From M3007 sp964539805 (GTDB lineage: Bacteria > Bacteroidota > Bacteroidia > Chitinophagales > Saprospiraceae), in NCBI GenBank assembly GCA_964539805.1, contig CAZIKN010000010.1:1-64000 (forward strand): DNA of 64,000 nucleotides. The letters are read 5' to 3'. Positions 1-9,531 of the stretch are shown in pieces. The stretch's first letter is position 1, and each line of letters opens with the position of its first letter. The notes beneath the pieces are model-generated. The model did not search any database. It saw nothing but the letters and a program-made list of their open reading frames with translations, and was not told where the DNA came from. Position numbers and translations under genes: made by a program.

Positions 1-3000
1 GATCGTTCAAATCCACCGTTGGAGCATCCACGATGCCGTGCATAACTGCAAGTTCGATTTTGCCTGCGCTTTTAACACGTTCTTGTCCTTTATCGCTGAT
101 AACCAGGCTGATAGCAGGGGTTCCACCTACCACGCCACTGGCTACGGCCACATAGGTTTTACCATTCACCAGGGTTTCGTTGAACTTGGCAATGACATCG
201 GCAGCAGATTGACTATTGCCGGGTGCGATACCGATTTCGAGCGGCAGTTCAGCAGGTACAAAAACGAATGGTGTCGCGTCACGGAATTCAAAATCATCAA
301 TAAACCTGTTGCCATTGATGTACACGTCAACTGTTGGGCTGGGCACGTTGTGGATAACCTGCATGCGTGCCACCGGAACGGAAGGCAACTGGATCACTTG
401 TCCATTGGGCAGGGCTGCAAACAAGCCAAATGCAGGGCTTCCACCCAAAATACCACTGGCAAATACACGCATGGCAACACCGCCTGCAGCAGTTAAGTTG
501 GCTAAGAATGTGCCTACTATGGTAGCAGAGCCTGTGGGTTTTACATCAATAAAATACTGATTGACAGGCAATTGAACATAGTTGGTGTAAGTGTTGTAGG
601 CAACGTTTGTGAAAATATTGCCTTCCAAACGGCCTGCGATGTCTACGGATGGGGCACCCGGTGAGCCGTGGAACGCACTTACAGCCACAAAACCAGCTGG
701 TGCATTCAGGCGCGCATTGGCATCTACAGCAAGCGTAAACGGCGTCGTGGTATTGCCCACAATGCCATTGGCAATGACGGTGTAGTTTTTACCCGACTCG
801 AAACGAACAGGGAAGCCCACCAGGGTATCCGCTACGGAAGTGCTGGTGCTCAGGGCCACCGCTACGCGATAGTTGCGGTCAGCAGGCAAACCAACAAATG
901 GGGTGGCGGTACGGTAAGCAAAGTCATCTATGATTGGGGCATTGCCTGCATACACATCCACGGTTGGGCTGGGCGAGTTATGGATCACCTGCACCGAAGC
1001 GAATGGCGTTGCCTTCAGTTCAATGACCGTGCCATTGGCTAATGCTGCGAACAGCCCGAAAGCAGGTGTTCCACCTGCCAAACCACTGGCAAATACATAA
1101 GCTGCTCCACCAGACAAGCCACTTAGGTCAGCGCGATAGATGCCCACTGGAGAGCCACCGCTGCTTGGGAATACTCCAAGGTCATAAATACCCGGATCCA
1201 GACTGAGGTAAGGGGTGAATTGGCCGTAAGCCAAATTGGTCAAAACGTTGCCCGTCAGTATTTCATCTACATCAACGGCAGGTGCATTTGTGGCGCCATG
1301 CAATACGGCTATATCTACCTTGCCCGGGGCCGCAGCCTCACGGCCAGCATCATTGATAATCAGGGTAAATGGCGTGGCGGTGTTGCCAACAATGCCACTT
1401 GCTGTTACAATATATGTTTTTCCGTCGGTCAATGTTTCCGTAAATGTTGCAATAGCATCGTTTACGGATTGGCTGTTTTCAGGAGCGACCGCTATGCTAA
1501 GGGGCGTACCGGCAGGCACATCAATAAATGGTGTGGCCGTGCGGTATTTAAAGTCATCCAACAATTTTTCACCATTTACATAAATATCCACGGTTGGGCT
1601 GGGTGAATTGTGGATCACCTGCATGCGCGCAGCAGCGGGTGGGGCTACCGCAGGGAACTCTACCACAGTGCCATCAGGCAAGGCTGCGAAAAGGCCAAAA
1701 GCAGGATTGCCGCCGAAAATACCGCTGGCAAATACACGAGCAGCGCCTCCGGCCAAAGCACTCAGATTAGCGGAGAAAGTGCCAACCACCGTGCTGCTTC
1801 CCGCTGGTTTTACCTGCAAGAGATAGGTAGCTGGTGCTACCCCAAGGTATGGGGTAAAATCGCCGTAAGCCAGATCGGTTACAATGTTGCCTGCTCCGAA
1901 TACGGCTACATCCACTGCCGGAGCACCGGGAGCACCGTGATGCACAGCAAACTGTACTTCTGCGGGTACTGTTGAGGATTCGCGGGCTTCATCAGCCAGC
2001 AAAGTGAAGGGAGTTGTGGTGCTGCCTACGATACCTGAGGCAAAAACGGCATAGGTTTTACCTGTTTCCAGATTGACAGGGAAGCCAACCAAGGTGTCTG
2101 CCACAGAGGCACTGGCGCCCGGTGCCACACCGATGCGTATGCTGCGATCAGCGGGTACGCTGATAAACGGTGTTGCTTTTCTGAACTCAAAATCATTCAA
2201 CAAACGGGTATTGCCCGCATACACGTCCACCGTTGGGTTGGGTGAGTTGTGGATCACCTGCAAACGCGCTGTTGGGGTCAAAGGCAACTGGATCACCGTG
2301 CCATTTGCCAATGCGGCAAAAAGGCCAAAGGCTGGGCTTCCACCCAATTCACCACTGGCAAACACGGTAGCCGCACCACCTGCCAATCCGCTCAGGTCAG
2401 CACGGAAAGAAGCCACAATCGCTGTATTGCCATTGGCGCGTACGGCCAGGTCATATTTGGTCGGATCAAGGCTAAGGTATGGCGTAAATTGGCCATAAGG
2501 CAAATTGCTCACAACGTTATCTGCCACAAACACAGCATCCACATCCACCGCAGGAGCATTGGTGGAGCCGTGCAATACTGCAACATCAACTTTGCCGGAT
2601 TGAGTAGCCACATCCTGGCCATTCTCATTGATAATCAGGGTAAAAGGAGTGGCTGTGTTGCCTACGATACCACTTGCTGTCACCACGTATTTTTTGTTTT
2701 CTGTAAAGGTTACCGAAAAACCAACCAGAGTGTCCGCAACAGAAGCACTGTTGGCCGGAGCTACACCAATGCGGATGTTCACATCAGATGGCACATCAAT
2801 AAATGGTGTCGCTGTGCGGTATTCAAAGTCGTCCAATATTTTTTCACTATTGGCGTATATGTCAACCGTTGGGCTGGCCGAGTTGTGGATCACCTGCAAT
2901 TTTGCACTGCCCAAACGTGGCAATTCGATCACGGTGCCATCGGCAAGTGCTGCAAAAAGGCCAAAATCAGGGTTTCCTGCGACCAATCCGCTGGCAAAAA

Positions 3001-6000
3001 CACGTGCGGAGCCATCTACTAATGTGCTCAAATCGGCAGCATAGAAACCAACGACATTGGCTGTGCCTGCTACCCGAACCCGAAGCACATAAGCAGCAGG
3101 ATCAACTGCGAGATAAGGGGAAAACTCACCATATTTCAGGTTGGAAATGATGTTGCCAACGCCAACAACGTCAACATCCACCGCAGGTGCATCTGGAGCG
3201 CCGTGCAGGGTGGCAAACTCAACTTTGCCAGCGGCAAGGGCAGCTTCACGCGCCTCATCTACGAGCAAAGTGAACGGCGTTGCAGTATTGCCTACGATAC
3301 CGGAGGCAAAAACAGCGTATGTTTTGCCTTCTTCAAAACGCGCCTTAAATGATGCAATGGTATCCGCTACAGCATTGCTGGAGGCTGGAGCAATACCCAG
3401 ATTCAGGTCGCGATTGGCAGGGATATCAAGGAATGAAGTGGCCTGTCTGAAATCAAAGTTGTCAATGGCTTTGGTGTTTCCGATAAATACATCCACCGTT
3501 GGATTGGGTGCATTGTGGATCACCTGCACGCGCGCTGTTGGCGTTTCAGGCAAGGCAATAACCTGACCTGTAGCCAAGGCAACGAACAATCCAAAGTCAG
3601 GGCTTCCGCCCAATTCACCACTGGCAAAAACGGTGGCTGCGCCGCCGGCCAGGGTGCTGAGGTCTGCACGATATGATGCTGCGATATCCGGAGTGCCGGT
3701 AAGGCGCAAAGCGAGGTCATACACACCCGGGTCAAGGCTCAAATAATCCGTAAACTCGCCATAGGCAAGGTTTTCTATTACATTGTCTGCCACAAATACT
3801 GCGTCAACATCTACCGCTGGCGCATTGGTGGAGCCATGCAGGACAGCCACATCTACTTTGGTGCCATTGCTGGCTGTTTGGCGGGCCGTTTTGTTGATAA
3901 CAAGGGTAAATGGCGTATTGGCATCGTTTACAATGCCTTGAGCGGCAACCACATAAGTGCCTGCTTCAGCAAATACCGTTGTGAATGAGGCAATGGCATC
4001 GGCAGCAGAGCTGCTGTTTTCAGGAGCTATGTCAATTTTAATATCAACGCCAGAGGGAACAGGTACAAATGGTGTTGCGGTGCGGTATTTAAAGTCGTTC
4101 AGCAACAAAACGCCATTGGCATAGATGTCAACAGTAGGACTGGCGGAGTTGTGTATGATCTGCACGTTGGCTGCCGGACCCGCAACACGTGGCAGTGCAA
4201 TGATGGAGCCGTCTTCCAAAACGGCGAACAAGCCAAAAGATGGGCTTTTATCCAAGAAACCGCTTGCAAATACGCGGAATGCCTTACCGCCCAGCGTGGT
4301 CAAAGGTGCCTGGAAAGTGGCCACAACCGTGTTGGTGCCCGCTGCTTTTACCTGCAAGGTATAATTGGCCGGAGGAACAGGGAAATAAGGCGTAAATTCA
4401 CCATAAGCCAAATCTGTTACCACATCACCAACGCCAACAGCGGTGACATCCACCGCAGGGGCACCGGGGGCACCGTGCAGAACGGAAAATTCTGCTGCAC
4501 CGGCGGTTTGTACCGTTTTGCGGGCCTCATCGGTCAGCAGTTCAAAAGCAGGGCTGCCGTTTACTATGCCCGAAGCAAAAGTGGTGTAGGCTTTGCCCGT
4601 GGCAAAATTAACCGGGAATGAGGCAATGGCATCTGCAACAGAGGCACTGCTTTCCGGGGCCACACTCACAGTCAGCCCGCGGTCAGCGATAACACTGACA
4701 TAAGGCGTGGCTTTTCTGAACTCAAAATTGTCAATAATTTTTGTTGGGCCGAGGTACACGTCAACCGTTGGAGAAGGCGAGTTGTGCACCACTTGGACTT
4801 CCGCACGCGGCGTTGCCCCCAATTGGATCACGGTTCCGTTGGGCAGAGCGGCAAAAACGCCGAATGGTGCCGGGCCATCCAACAAGGTAGCGGCGAAAAT
4901 GTGCGCCGCACGGCCTTTAAGGCTGCTCAAATCGGCCCGCAATTCAGCCGCATTATTTTGTGTGCCAGTCAGTCTCAGGCCAATATCGTATTTGCCGGGG
5001 ACAAGGCTCAAATAAGGGGTAAACGAGCCGTATGCAAGGTTAGAAGCAAGGTTCAAGCCCAGGTAAATCTCATTCAGATCAACATTGGGCACCGTGGGTG
5101 CGCCATGCAGGATGGAAACATCAACACGGGCTGTATCACTGGCCGCTTCCCTGGCATTGGCATTGACAATCAGGCCAAAAGGAGTGTTGGGGTCACCCAC
5201 AATACCAGATGCAGTCACTACATAGGTGCCGCCATTGGTCAAGGTTACCGGGAAATTTTTTAAGGTGTCTGCTACACTTTGGCTGTTCTCATCAGCCACA
5301 CCGAGATCAATATTGACACCGGCAGGAAGCCACACGAATGGTGTGGCGGAAAGGAATTTAAAATCATCCAGAATTTTTGCTCCGTTGGCATAAATGTCAA
5401 CACTCGGGTCAGGTGAATTGTGGATCACCTGGACGCGCGCTACCTGTGTCTTCTCCAAAGTCAGCACCGTGCCATCGGGCAGTGCCGCAAACAAACCAAA
5501 ATCAGGATTACCAGCCAAAAAACCACTGGCAAACACCCGCACTGCTGCGCCTGCTGCCGTACTCAAATCCGCCTTGAAGGTTGCCACAATGGCAGAGCCT
5601 CCTGCGGGCTTTACATCCAAATAATACACAGCGGGATCAACGCTCAAATATGGGGTGAACTGACCATACGCGAGGTTGGAAACAATTTTGCCGCCTGTAC
5701 GAACCACCACATCCACCGCTGGCGCATCGGGTGCGCCATGCAATACGTTAAGACTCACTTTGTTGGAGGCTGTTGCGCTTTCGCGTGCCCCGGCATCCGT
5801 AATCAGGGTAAATGGCGTGGCCGTGTTGTTCACAACACCGGAGGCCGTCACGGCATAGGTTTTGCCACTTTCAAAAGTGGTGTTGAAGGTGGCAATTGCC
5901 TCCATTGCCGACATACTGCTGGCCGGTGCCACTGCGAGTGAAATGGGCGCATCAGCAGGCACATCAACAAATGAGGTAGCCGAGCGGAACGCAAAATCGT

Positions 6001-6136
6001 CCAAAAGGCGGACGCCATTGGCATACACGTCCACGGTTGGGCTGGGCGAGTTGTGAATGATCTGCACCCTTGCAGTTTGGGCAGAGGCCACACTGGCTAA
6101 TAACAATGCCCAAAAGGTGATTAAAAATTTGTTCAT
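1..6136 (-). CDS. Giant secreted DUF4397-repeat protein, 3' end outside window
   Basis: An open frame of about 2045 codons starts at 6136 and is still open at base 1, so the protein is larger than what is seen. The N-terminus is a signal peptide (MNKFLITFWALLLASVASAQ). The rest is a tandem array of about 210-residue units whose opening motif, VQxIHNSPSPTVDVY, recurs every 630-640 bp (near 6050, 5420, 4780, 4150, 3515, 2885, 2250, 1610, 977 and 347). Each unit has two similar halves, one opening with IHNSPSPTVDVY and one with LHGAPDAPAVDV; both end in ATPFTLI- or FGLFAALPDG-like strands. This matches DUF4397, a beta-sandwich domain of bacterial surface proteins with no settled function. The sorting tail would lie outside the window. 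A cell-surface or matrix role is inference; the family assignment is strong. Confidence 0.9.
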   Translation of the reverse strand, partial: MNKFLITFWALLLASVASAQTARVQIIHNSPSPTVDVYANGVRLLDDFAFRSATSFVDVPADAPISLAVAPASSMSAMEAIATFNTTFESGKTYAVTASGVVNNTATPFTLITDAGARESATASNKVSLNVLHGAPDAPAVDVVVRTGGKIVSNLAYGQFTPYLSVDPAVYYLDVKPAGGSAIVATFKADLSTAAGAAVRVFASGFLAGNPDFGLFAALPDGTVLTLEKTQVARVQVIHNSPDPSVDIYANGAKILDDFKFLSATPFVWLPAGVNIDLGVADENSQSVADTLKNFPVTLTNGGTYVVTASGIVGDPNTPFGLIVNANAREAASDTARVDVSILHGAPTVPNVDLNEIYLGLNLASNLAYGSFTPYLSLVPGKYDIGLRLTGTQNNAAELRADLSSLKGRAAHIFAATLLDGPAPFGVFAALPNGTVIQLGATPRAEVQVVHNSPSPTVDVYLGPTKIIDNFEFRKATPYVSVIADRGLTVSVAPESSASVADAIASFPVNFATGKAYTTFASGIVNGSPAFELLTDEARKTVQTAGAAEFSVLHGAPGAPAVDVTAVGVGDVVTDLAYGEFTPYFPVPPANYTLQVKAAGTNTVVATFQAPLTTLGGKAFRVFASGFLDKSPSFGLFAVLEDGSIIALPRVAGPAANVQIIHNSASPTVDIYANGVLLLNDFKYRTATPFVPVPSGVDIKIDIAPENSSSAADAIASFTTVFAEAGTYVVAAQGIVNDANTPFTLVINKTARQTASNGTKVDVAVLHGSTNAPAVDVDAVFVADNVIENLAYGEFTDYLSLDPGVYDLALRLTGTPDIAASYRADLSTLAGGAATVFASGELGGSPDFGLFVALATGQVIALPETPTARVQVIHNAPNPTVDVFIGNTKAIDNFDFRQATSFLDIPANRDLNLGIAPASSNAVADTIASFKARFEEGKTYAVFASGIVGNTATPFTLLVDEAREAALAAGKVEFATLHGAPDAPAVDVDVVGVGNIISNLKYGEFSPYLAVDPAAYVLRVRVAGTANVVGFYAADLSTLVDGSARVFASGLVAGNPDFGLFAALADGTVIELPRLGSAKLQVIHNSASPTVDIYANSEKILDDFEYRTATPFIDVPSDVNIRIGVAPANSASVADTLVGFSVTFTENKKYVVTASGIVGNTATPFTLIINENGQDVATQSGKVDVAVLHGSTNAPAVDVDAVFVADNVVSNLPYGQFTPYLSLDPTKYDLAVRANGNTAIVASFRADLSGLAGGAATVFASGELGGSPAFGLFAALANGTVIQLPLTPTARLQVIHNSPNPTVDVYAGNTRLLNDFEFRKATPFISVPADRSIRIGVAPGASASVADTLVGFPVNLETGKTYAVFASGIVGSTTTPFTLLADEARESSTVPAEVQFAVHHGAPGAPAVDVAVFGAGNIVTDLAYGDFTPYLGVAPATYLLQVKPAGSSTVVGTFSANLSALAGGAARVFASGIFGGNPAFGLFAALPDGTVVEFPAVAPPAAARMQVIHNSPSPTVDIYVNGEKLLDDFKYRTATPFIDVPAGTPLSIAVAPENSQSVNDAIATFTETLTDGKTYIVTASGIVGNTATPFTLIINDAGREAAAPGKVDIAVLHGATNAPAVDVDEILTGNVLTNLAYGQFTPYLSLDPGIYDLGVFPSSGGSPVGIYRADLSGLSGGAAYVFASGLAGGTPAFGLFAALANGTVIELKATPFASVQVIHNSPSPTVDVYAGNAPIIDDFAYRTATPFVGLPADRNYRVAVALSTSTSVADTLVGFPVRFESGKNYTVIANGIVGNTTTPFTLAVDANARLNAPAGFVAVSAFHGSPGAPSVDIAGRLEGNIFTNVAYNTYTNYVQLPVNQYFIDVKPTGSATIVGTFLANLTAAGGVAMRVFASGILGGSPAFGLFAALPNGQVIQLPSVPVARMQVIHNVPSPTVDVYINGNRFIDDFEFRDATPFVFVPAELPLEIGIAPGNSQSAADVIAKFNETLVNGKTYVAVASGVVGGTPAISLVISDKGQERVKSAGKIELAVMHGIVDAPTVDLND

Positions 6137-6544
6137 AAAAGTGGTAAAAAATGGTTTGTGGATAAAGGAAAAACTGAATTTTGATCAAAGATATTATTGT
6201 AAAATATGATGTAAACACTTGATAACCAAGCATTTTTCATTAAATCAGCAATAAATATCTTTGTTGAAAAAATAAACGATTGTAGTTAAACAGAAGGCGG
6301 GGCATTGGGTTTTGAGAAAATGCAAAAACCTGACTTTTTGCCTAAAATTGGCAAAACCTGTAGCTTGTTTCAAGCCTGTTTGTCAATAAAGCAGGTTTTA
6401 TGTCCGCTCGTGCTGCTAAACCTCCGATAGCCCGGTATATCCATCTTGATCAACCTCAAAATTGCTTTGAGGGAAAAATGCCGCTATATGTGTCATTTTG
6501 CGCCTCATTTTTCCGACTTTTGCCGCATAAATTAATCAATAACC
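6137..6544. other. Divergent intergenic region between DUF4397 gene and GH3/beta-lactamase gene
   Basis: This 408-bp stretch has no convincing gene. It carries TATCTTTG on the minus strand (6193-6186, reading toward the DUF4397 gene) and TATCTTTG on the plus strand (6256-6263, toward the GH3 gene). Both fit the Bacteroidota -7 box, but neither has a TTG at the ideal distance. An inverted repeat AAAACCTG (6353-6360) / CAGGTTTT (6392-6399) encloses a small GCTTG-TTT-CAAGC hairpin, which may be a leader structure of the GH3 gene. Confidence 0.5.
6186..6193 (-). promoter_or_regulatory. Putative -7 box for the DUF4397 gene
   Basis: TATCTTTG on the minus strand, 50 bp upstream of the ATG at 6136, matches TAnnTTTG. 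No TTG was found 17-23 bp further upstream, so this is a tentative half-promoter. Confidence 0.3.
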
Positions 6545-9508
6545 ATGATTGTGCGCAAAATAGCCCTTTTATCCCTGCTGCCAGCCCTAATTCTGTTGTT
6601 TACGGCAGCTGACAAATACAACAACCCCAATCTTTCTGAATCTGCCAGTGCCAAAGAGGCCAAGTGGGTGGACTCGGTATTCGCAGCCTTAACATTGGAG
6701 GAGAAAATCGGGCAGCTCATTGTCATAAGAGGAAACATTGATGATGGCGACGTTTACGAGCAACAGATTGAAGAATCCATTCGGAAATACAAACCCGGTG
6801 GTGTTTGCCTGTTCAACCGCACGCACAAGGGCAGCGTTGAGCATTTTGCCGATATGGTCAACCGTTGGCAGGCTGCCAGCCCACAATTGCCCCTGATGGT
6901 TTCCTTAGACGCCGAAACTGGTGCCGGCATGCGCCTGCGTGAATCCGTGATGCCTCTGCCCAATCAACTTACCTTGGGCGCCATTCAGGATAACAATATT
7001 ATATATGATTATGGCCGCGAAGTGGCCCGCCAATTGCGCCGCTTGGGCGTGCACGTTAACTACGCCCCTGTTTGTGACATCAACAACAACCCGCTAAATC
7101 CCGTTATCAACGATCGCTCCTTTGGGGAAGACCGTGAAAATGTGACGGAAAAAGCCCGTTATTACATGCAGGGATTGCAGGACGGTGGCATTATGGCCTG
7201 TGCCAAGCATTTCCCCGGTCATGGTGATACCCACATGGACTCCCACAATGACCTGCCCCCTATTCCCTACAACCAGAGCCGTTTGGACAGCCTCGAACTT
7301 TATCCCTTCCGTGCGCTGGTGGATGCAGGTGTGGGTTCCGTTATGGTGGGCCACCTGAGCGTTCCGGCCTTTGATGACCGGTTAAACCGGCCCACCTCGC
7401 TCAGTGCCAAGGTGATCAATGGCCTACTCCGCCGCGATCTGTACTTCAGGGGCCTGATCTTTACGGATGGCTTAGGCATGGAGGGCGTGAACAAACATTT
7501 CAAACCCGGTGAATCCGATGTGGAGGCATTGGTGGCGGGTAATGACGTATTGCTTTTGCCTGTGAATCTGGATTCTACTTTATTGGCCGTAAAACGGGCG
7601 CTCAATTCCGGATATTTGCCACAAAAACAATTCGAAACCAGTGTGTTGCGTGTTTTGAGGGCCAAGTATCGCCTTGACCTGACCAAGCCGCAACAAGTGA
7701 AAACAGAAAACCTCAGAAGCGAAATCAATACCGGAAAAGCCCTGGCGCTCAAGTACAAGATATTCGCCAATGCCACAGTACTGCTCCGTGATTTGCCCGG
7801 CCTGATCGGTATGGAAAACACCGAGCAATTGCGCATCGCCACGCTTGCCATTGGTGATAGCAACCGTACTGTGTTCCAGACCTATTGTAATTATTATGCG
7901 CCTATGGTGCATTTCAATACCCCAAAAAAGATCAATCCCGTACAATCTGCTTTCCTGTTGGATACCTTAAAAACATACGATGTGGTTTTGTTGAGTTTCC
8001 ACGGTACCCGCTCCCGTGCGGTAGATAGTTTTGGGTTGAACTGGAGCCAACGCGCCTTGGTAAGCGGCCTTAACCAAAGCACCAACCTCGTGGCAACCTA
8101 TTTTGGCAACCCTTATGCGCTCCAGTACTTGGACACACTGCCCGTGTTGATGTTGGCCCATACCGAAGACCCCATAGCGCAACAGGTGGCCGCTCAAAAT
8201 ATTTTTGGTGCCTTGGACATAAAAGGTAAACTGCCCGTCACGATTTCCGAGCGACTATCCTACCTGCACGGCGTGGACCGGGAATTTTTCCGAAAACGCC
8301 TCGCGTACGCGCCCCCTGAAACGGTGGGCATGAACTCGGATACCTTGCGCCTTATGGATGATCTGGCCCGTGACCTCATCGCCAACGGCGCAGCCCCCGG
8401 CTGCCAGGTATTGGTGGTCAAGGATAATCGGGTGGTATGGAACAAAGCCTATGGAAACTACACCTACGAACCCAATGCCCCGCCAGTAAGCACGGAAACC
8501 ATTTATGACCTTGCCTCCATCACCAAAGTAGCGGCCACAACCCTGTCCCTCATGCTCCTAAAGGACAAAGGGCAGTTTGCGCTGGATGAAAATATGAGCC
8601 GTTACATTCCCGAACTGAAAAAAACGGATAAAGAACAACTCAAGGTGCGCGAAATATTGGCCCATCACGCCGGATTGGAAGCCTGGATTCCTTTTTACCA
8701 GCAAACGCTTACGGCAGATAAAATGCCTGATTCCACATTGTACCAAAAAACAGACACTACGGGGGGCTTTGTCCCGGTAGCCAAAGACTTTTACCTCCGG
8801 AAGGATTATGTGGATACCATTTGGAATAAAATTATTAACTCAAAACTCAATCCGGCAAAAGGCTATAAATACGCTGACCTTGGGCTATACCTCGGTGCAC
8901 GTGCCGTGCAAAACATCACAAATCAGTCTGTTGACGAATTTGCTAAAGAGAATTTTTACATCCCTATGGGCATGAGCACCATGACCTACAACCCCTGGAA
9001 ATTGGGTTGGGAAAGCCGCTGCGCGCCCACCGAAGAGGATGGCTATTTCCGCCGTCAGCGTTTGCAGGGCTATGTGCATGATATGGGCGCGGCCATGCTT
9101 GGCGGGGTGAGCGGCCATGCCGGTTTGTTCAGCAATGCCAATGATTTGGCCAAAGTGTTCCAAATGCTGCTCAACGGCGGTGTATATGGCAATCGCGAAT
9201 ATTTGGACAAAAAGACCGTGCAGGAATTTACCACCCGTTTTGCAGGCTCTACCCGCCGTGGTATCGGTTTTGACATGAAGGAAACCAATGCCAGCCAAAC
9301 CCAAAACATGTCTCCCTTGGCCGGGCCAAACAGCTTTGGGCACATGGGCTTTACAGGCAATAGCGTATGGGCCGACCCCGACAGCAAATTGATCGTCGTG
9401 TTCCTCTCTAACAGAACCTATCCTACCATGGAGAACAATAAGTTAAGCAACGGGGATTACAGGCCTAAAATGCAGGGGATTGCGTATAGGGCATTGGGCA
9501 AGAAGTAG
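6545..9508 (+). CDS. GH3 beta-N-acetylglucosaminidase fused to a beta-lactamase-like serine hydrolase
   Basis: A 987-residue exported protein with an N-terminal hydrophobic signal (about 1-22). Residues 40-380 are a GH3 domain of NagZ type: the KHFPGHGDT loop begins at K221, the Asp-His dyad (D232, H234) in DSH is present, and the nucleophile is likely D308 in FTDGLGM. Residues 400-590 resemble the GH3 C-terminal alpha/beta domain. Residues 610-985 form a class C beta-lactamase/esterase-like domain with SITK (S658), a Tyr motif YAD (Y776) where YxN is usual, and HMG near H933 in place of KTG. NagZ enzymes release GlcNAc from muropeptides, so a role in periplasmic peptidoglycan turnover is likely; the substrate of the second domain is unknown. 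This fusion is known in Bacteroidota. It converges on the gene at 9532 across a shared hairpin. Confidence 0.92.
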   Translation: MIVRKIALLSLLPALILLFTAADKYNNPNLSESASAKEAKWVDSVFAALTLEEKIGQLIVIRGNIDDGDVYEQQIEESIRKYKPGGVCLFNRTHKGSVEHFADMVNRWQAASPQLPLMVSLDAETGAGMRLRESVMPLPNQLTLGAIQDNNIIYDYGREVARQLRRLGVHVNYAPVCDINNNPLNPVINDRSFGEDRENVTEKARYYMQGLQDGGIMACAKHFPGHGDTHMDSHNDLPPIPYNQSRLDSLELYPFRALVDAGVGSVMVGHLSVPAFDDRLNRPTSLSAKVINGLLRRDLYFRGLIFTDGLGMEGVNKHFKPGESDVEALVAGNDVLLLPVNLDSTLLAVKRALNSGYLPQKQFETSVLRVLRAKYRLDLTKPQQVKTENLRSEINTGKALALKYKIFANATVLLRDLPGLIGMENTEQLRIATLAIGDSNRTVFQTYCNYYAPMVHFNTPKKINPVQSAFLLDTLKTYDVVLLSFHGTRSRAVDSFGLNWSQRALVSGLNQSTNLVATYFGNPYALQYLDTLPVLMLAHTEDPIAQQVAAQNIFGALDIKGKLPVTISERLSYLHGVDREFFRKRLAYAPPETVGMNSDTLRLMDDLARDLIANGAAPGCQVLVVKDNRVVWNKAYGNYTYEPNAPPVSTETIYDLASITKVAATTLSLMLLKDKGQFALDENMSRYIPELKKTDKEQLKVREILAHHAGLEAWIPFYQQTLTADKMPDSTLYQKTDTTGGFVPVAKDFYLRKDYVDTIWNKIINSKLNPAKGYKYADLGLYLGARAVQNITNQSVDEFAKENFYIPMGMSTMTYNPWKLGWESRCAPTEEDGYFRRQRLQGYVHDMGAAMLGGVSGHAGLFSNANDLAKVFQMLLNGGVYGNREYLDKKTVQEFTTRFAGSTRRGIGFDMKETNASQTQNMSPLAGPNSFGHMGFTGNSVWADPDSKLIVVFLSNRTYPTMENNKLSNGDYRPKMQGIAYRALGKK

Positions 9509-9512
9509 GAGA

Positions 9513-9528
9513 GGGGGCAACTGCCCCC
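9513..9528. terminator. Hairpin between convergent genes
   Basis: GGGGGCA (9513-9519) and TGCCCCC (9522-9528) form a 7-bp GC-rich stem just after the stop at 9508 and just before the convergent stop at 9532. On the plus strand a T-run follows at 9537-9541. It probably terminates the plus-strand gene and perhaps both. Confidence 0.6.
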
Positions 9529-9531
9529 ATC

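Noticed and set aside
2249..3022. Long plus-strand ORFs opposite the DUF4397 gene (also at 4151, 4784, 5420 and others)
   Set aside because: They repeat with the same period as the minus-strand units and carry the antisense of the conserved motifs; they have no independent protein features.
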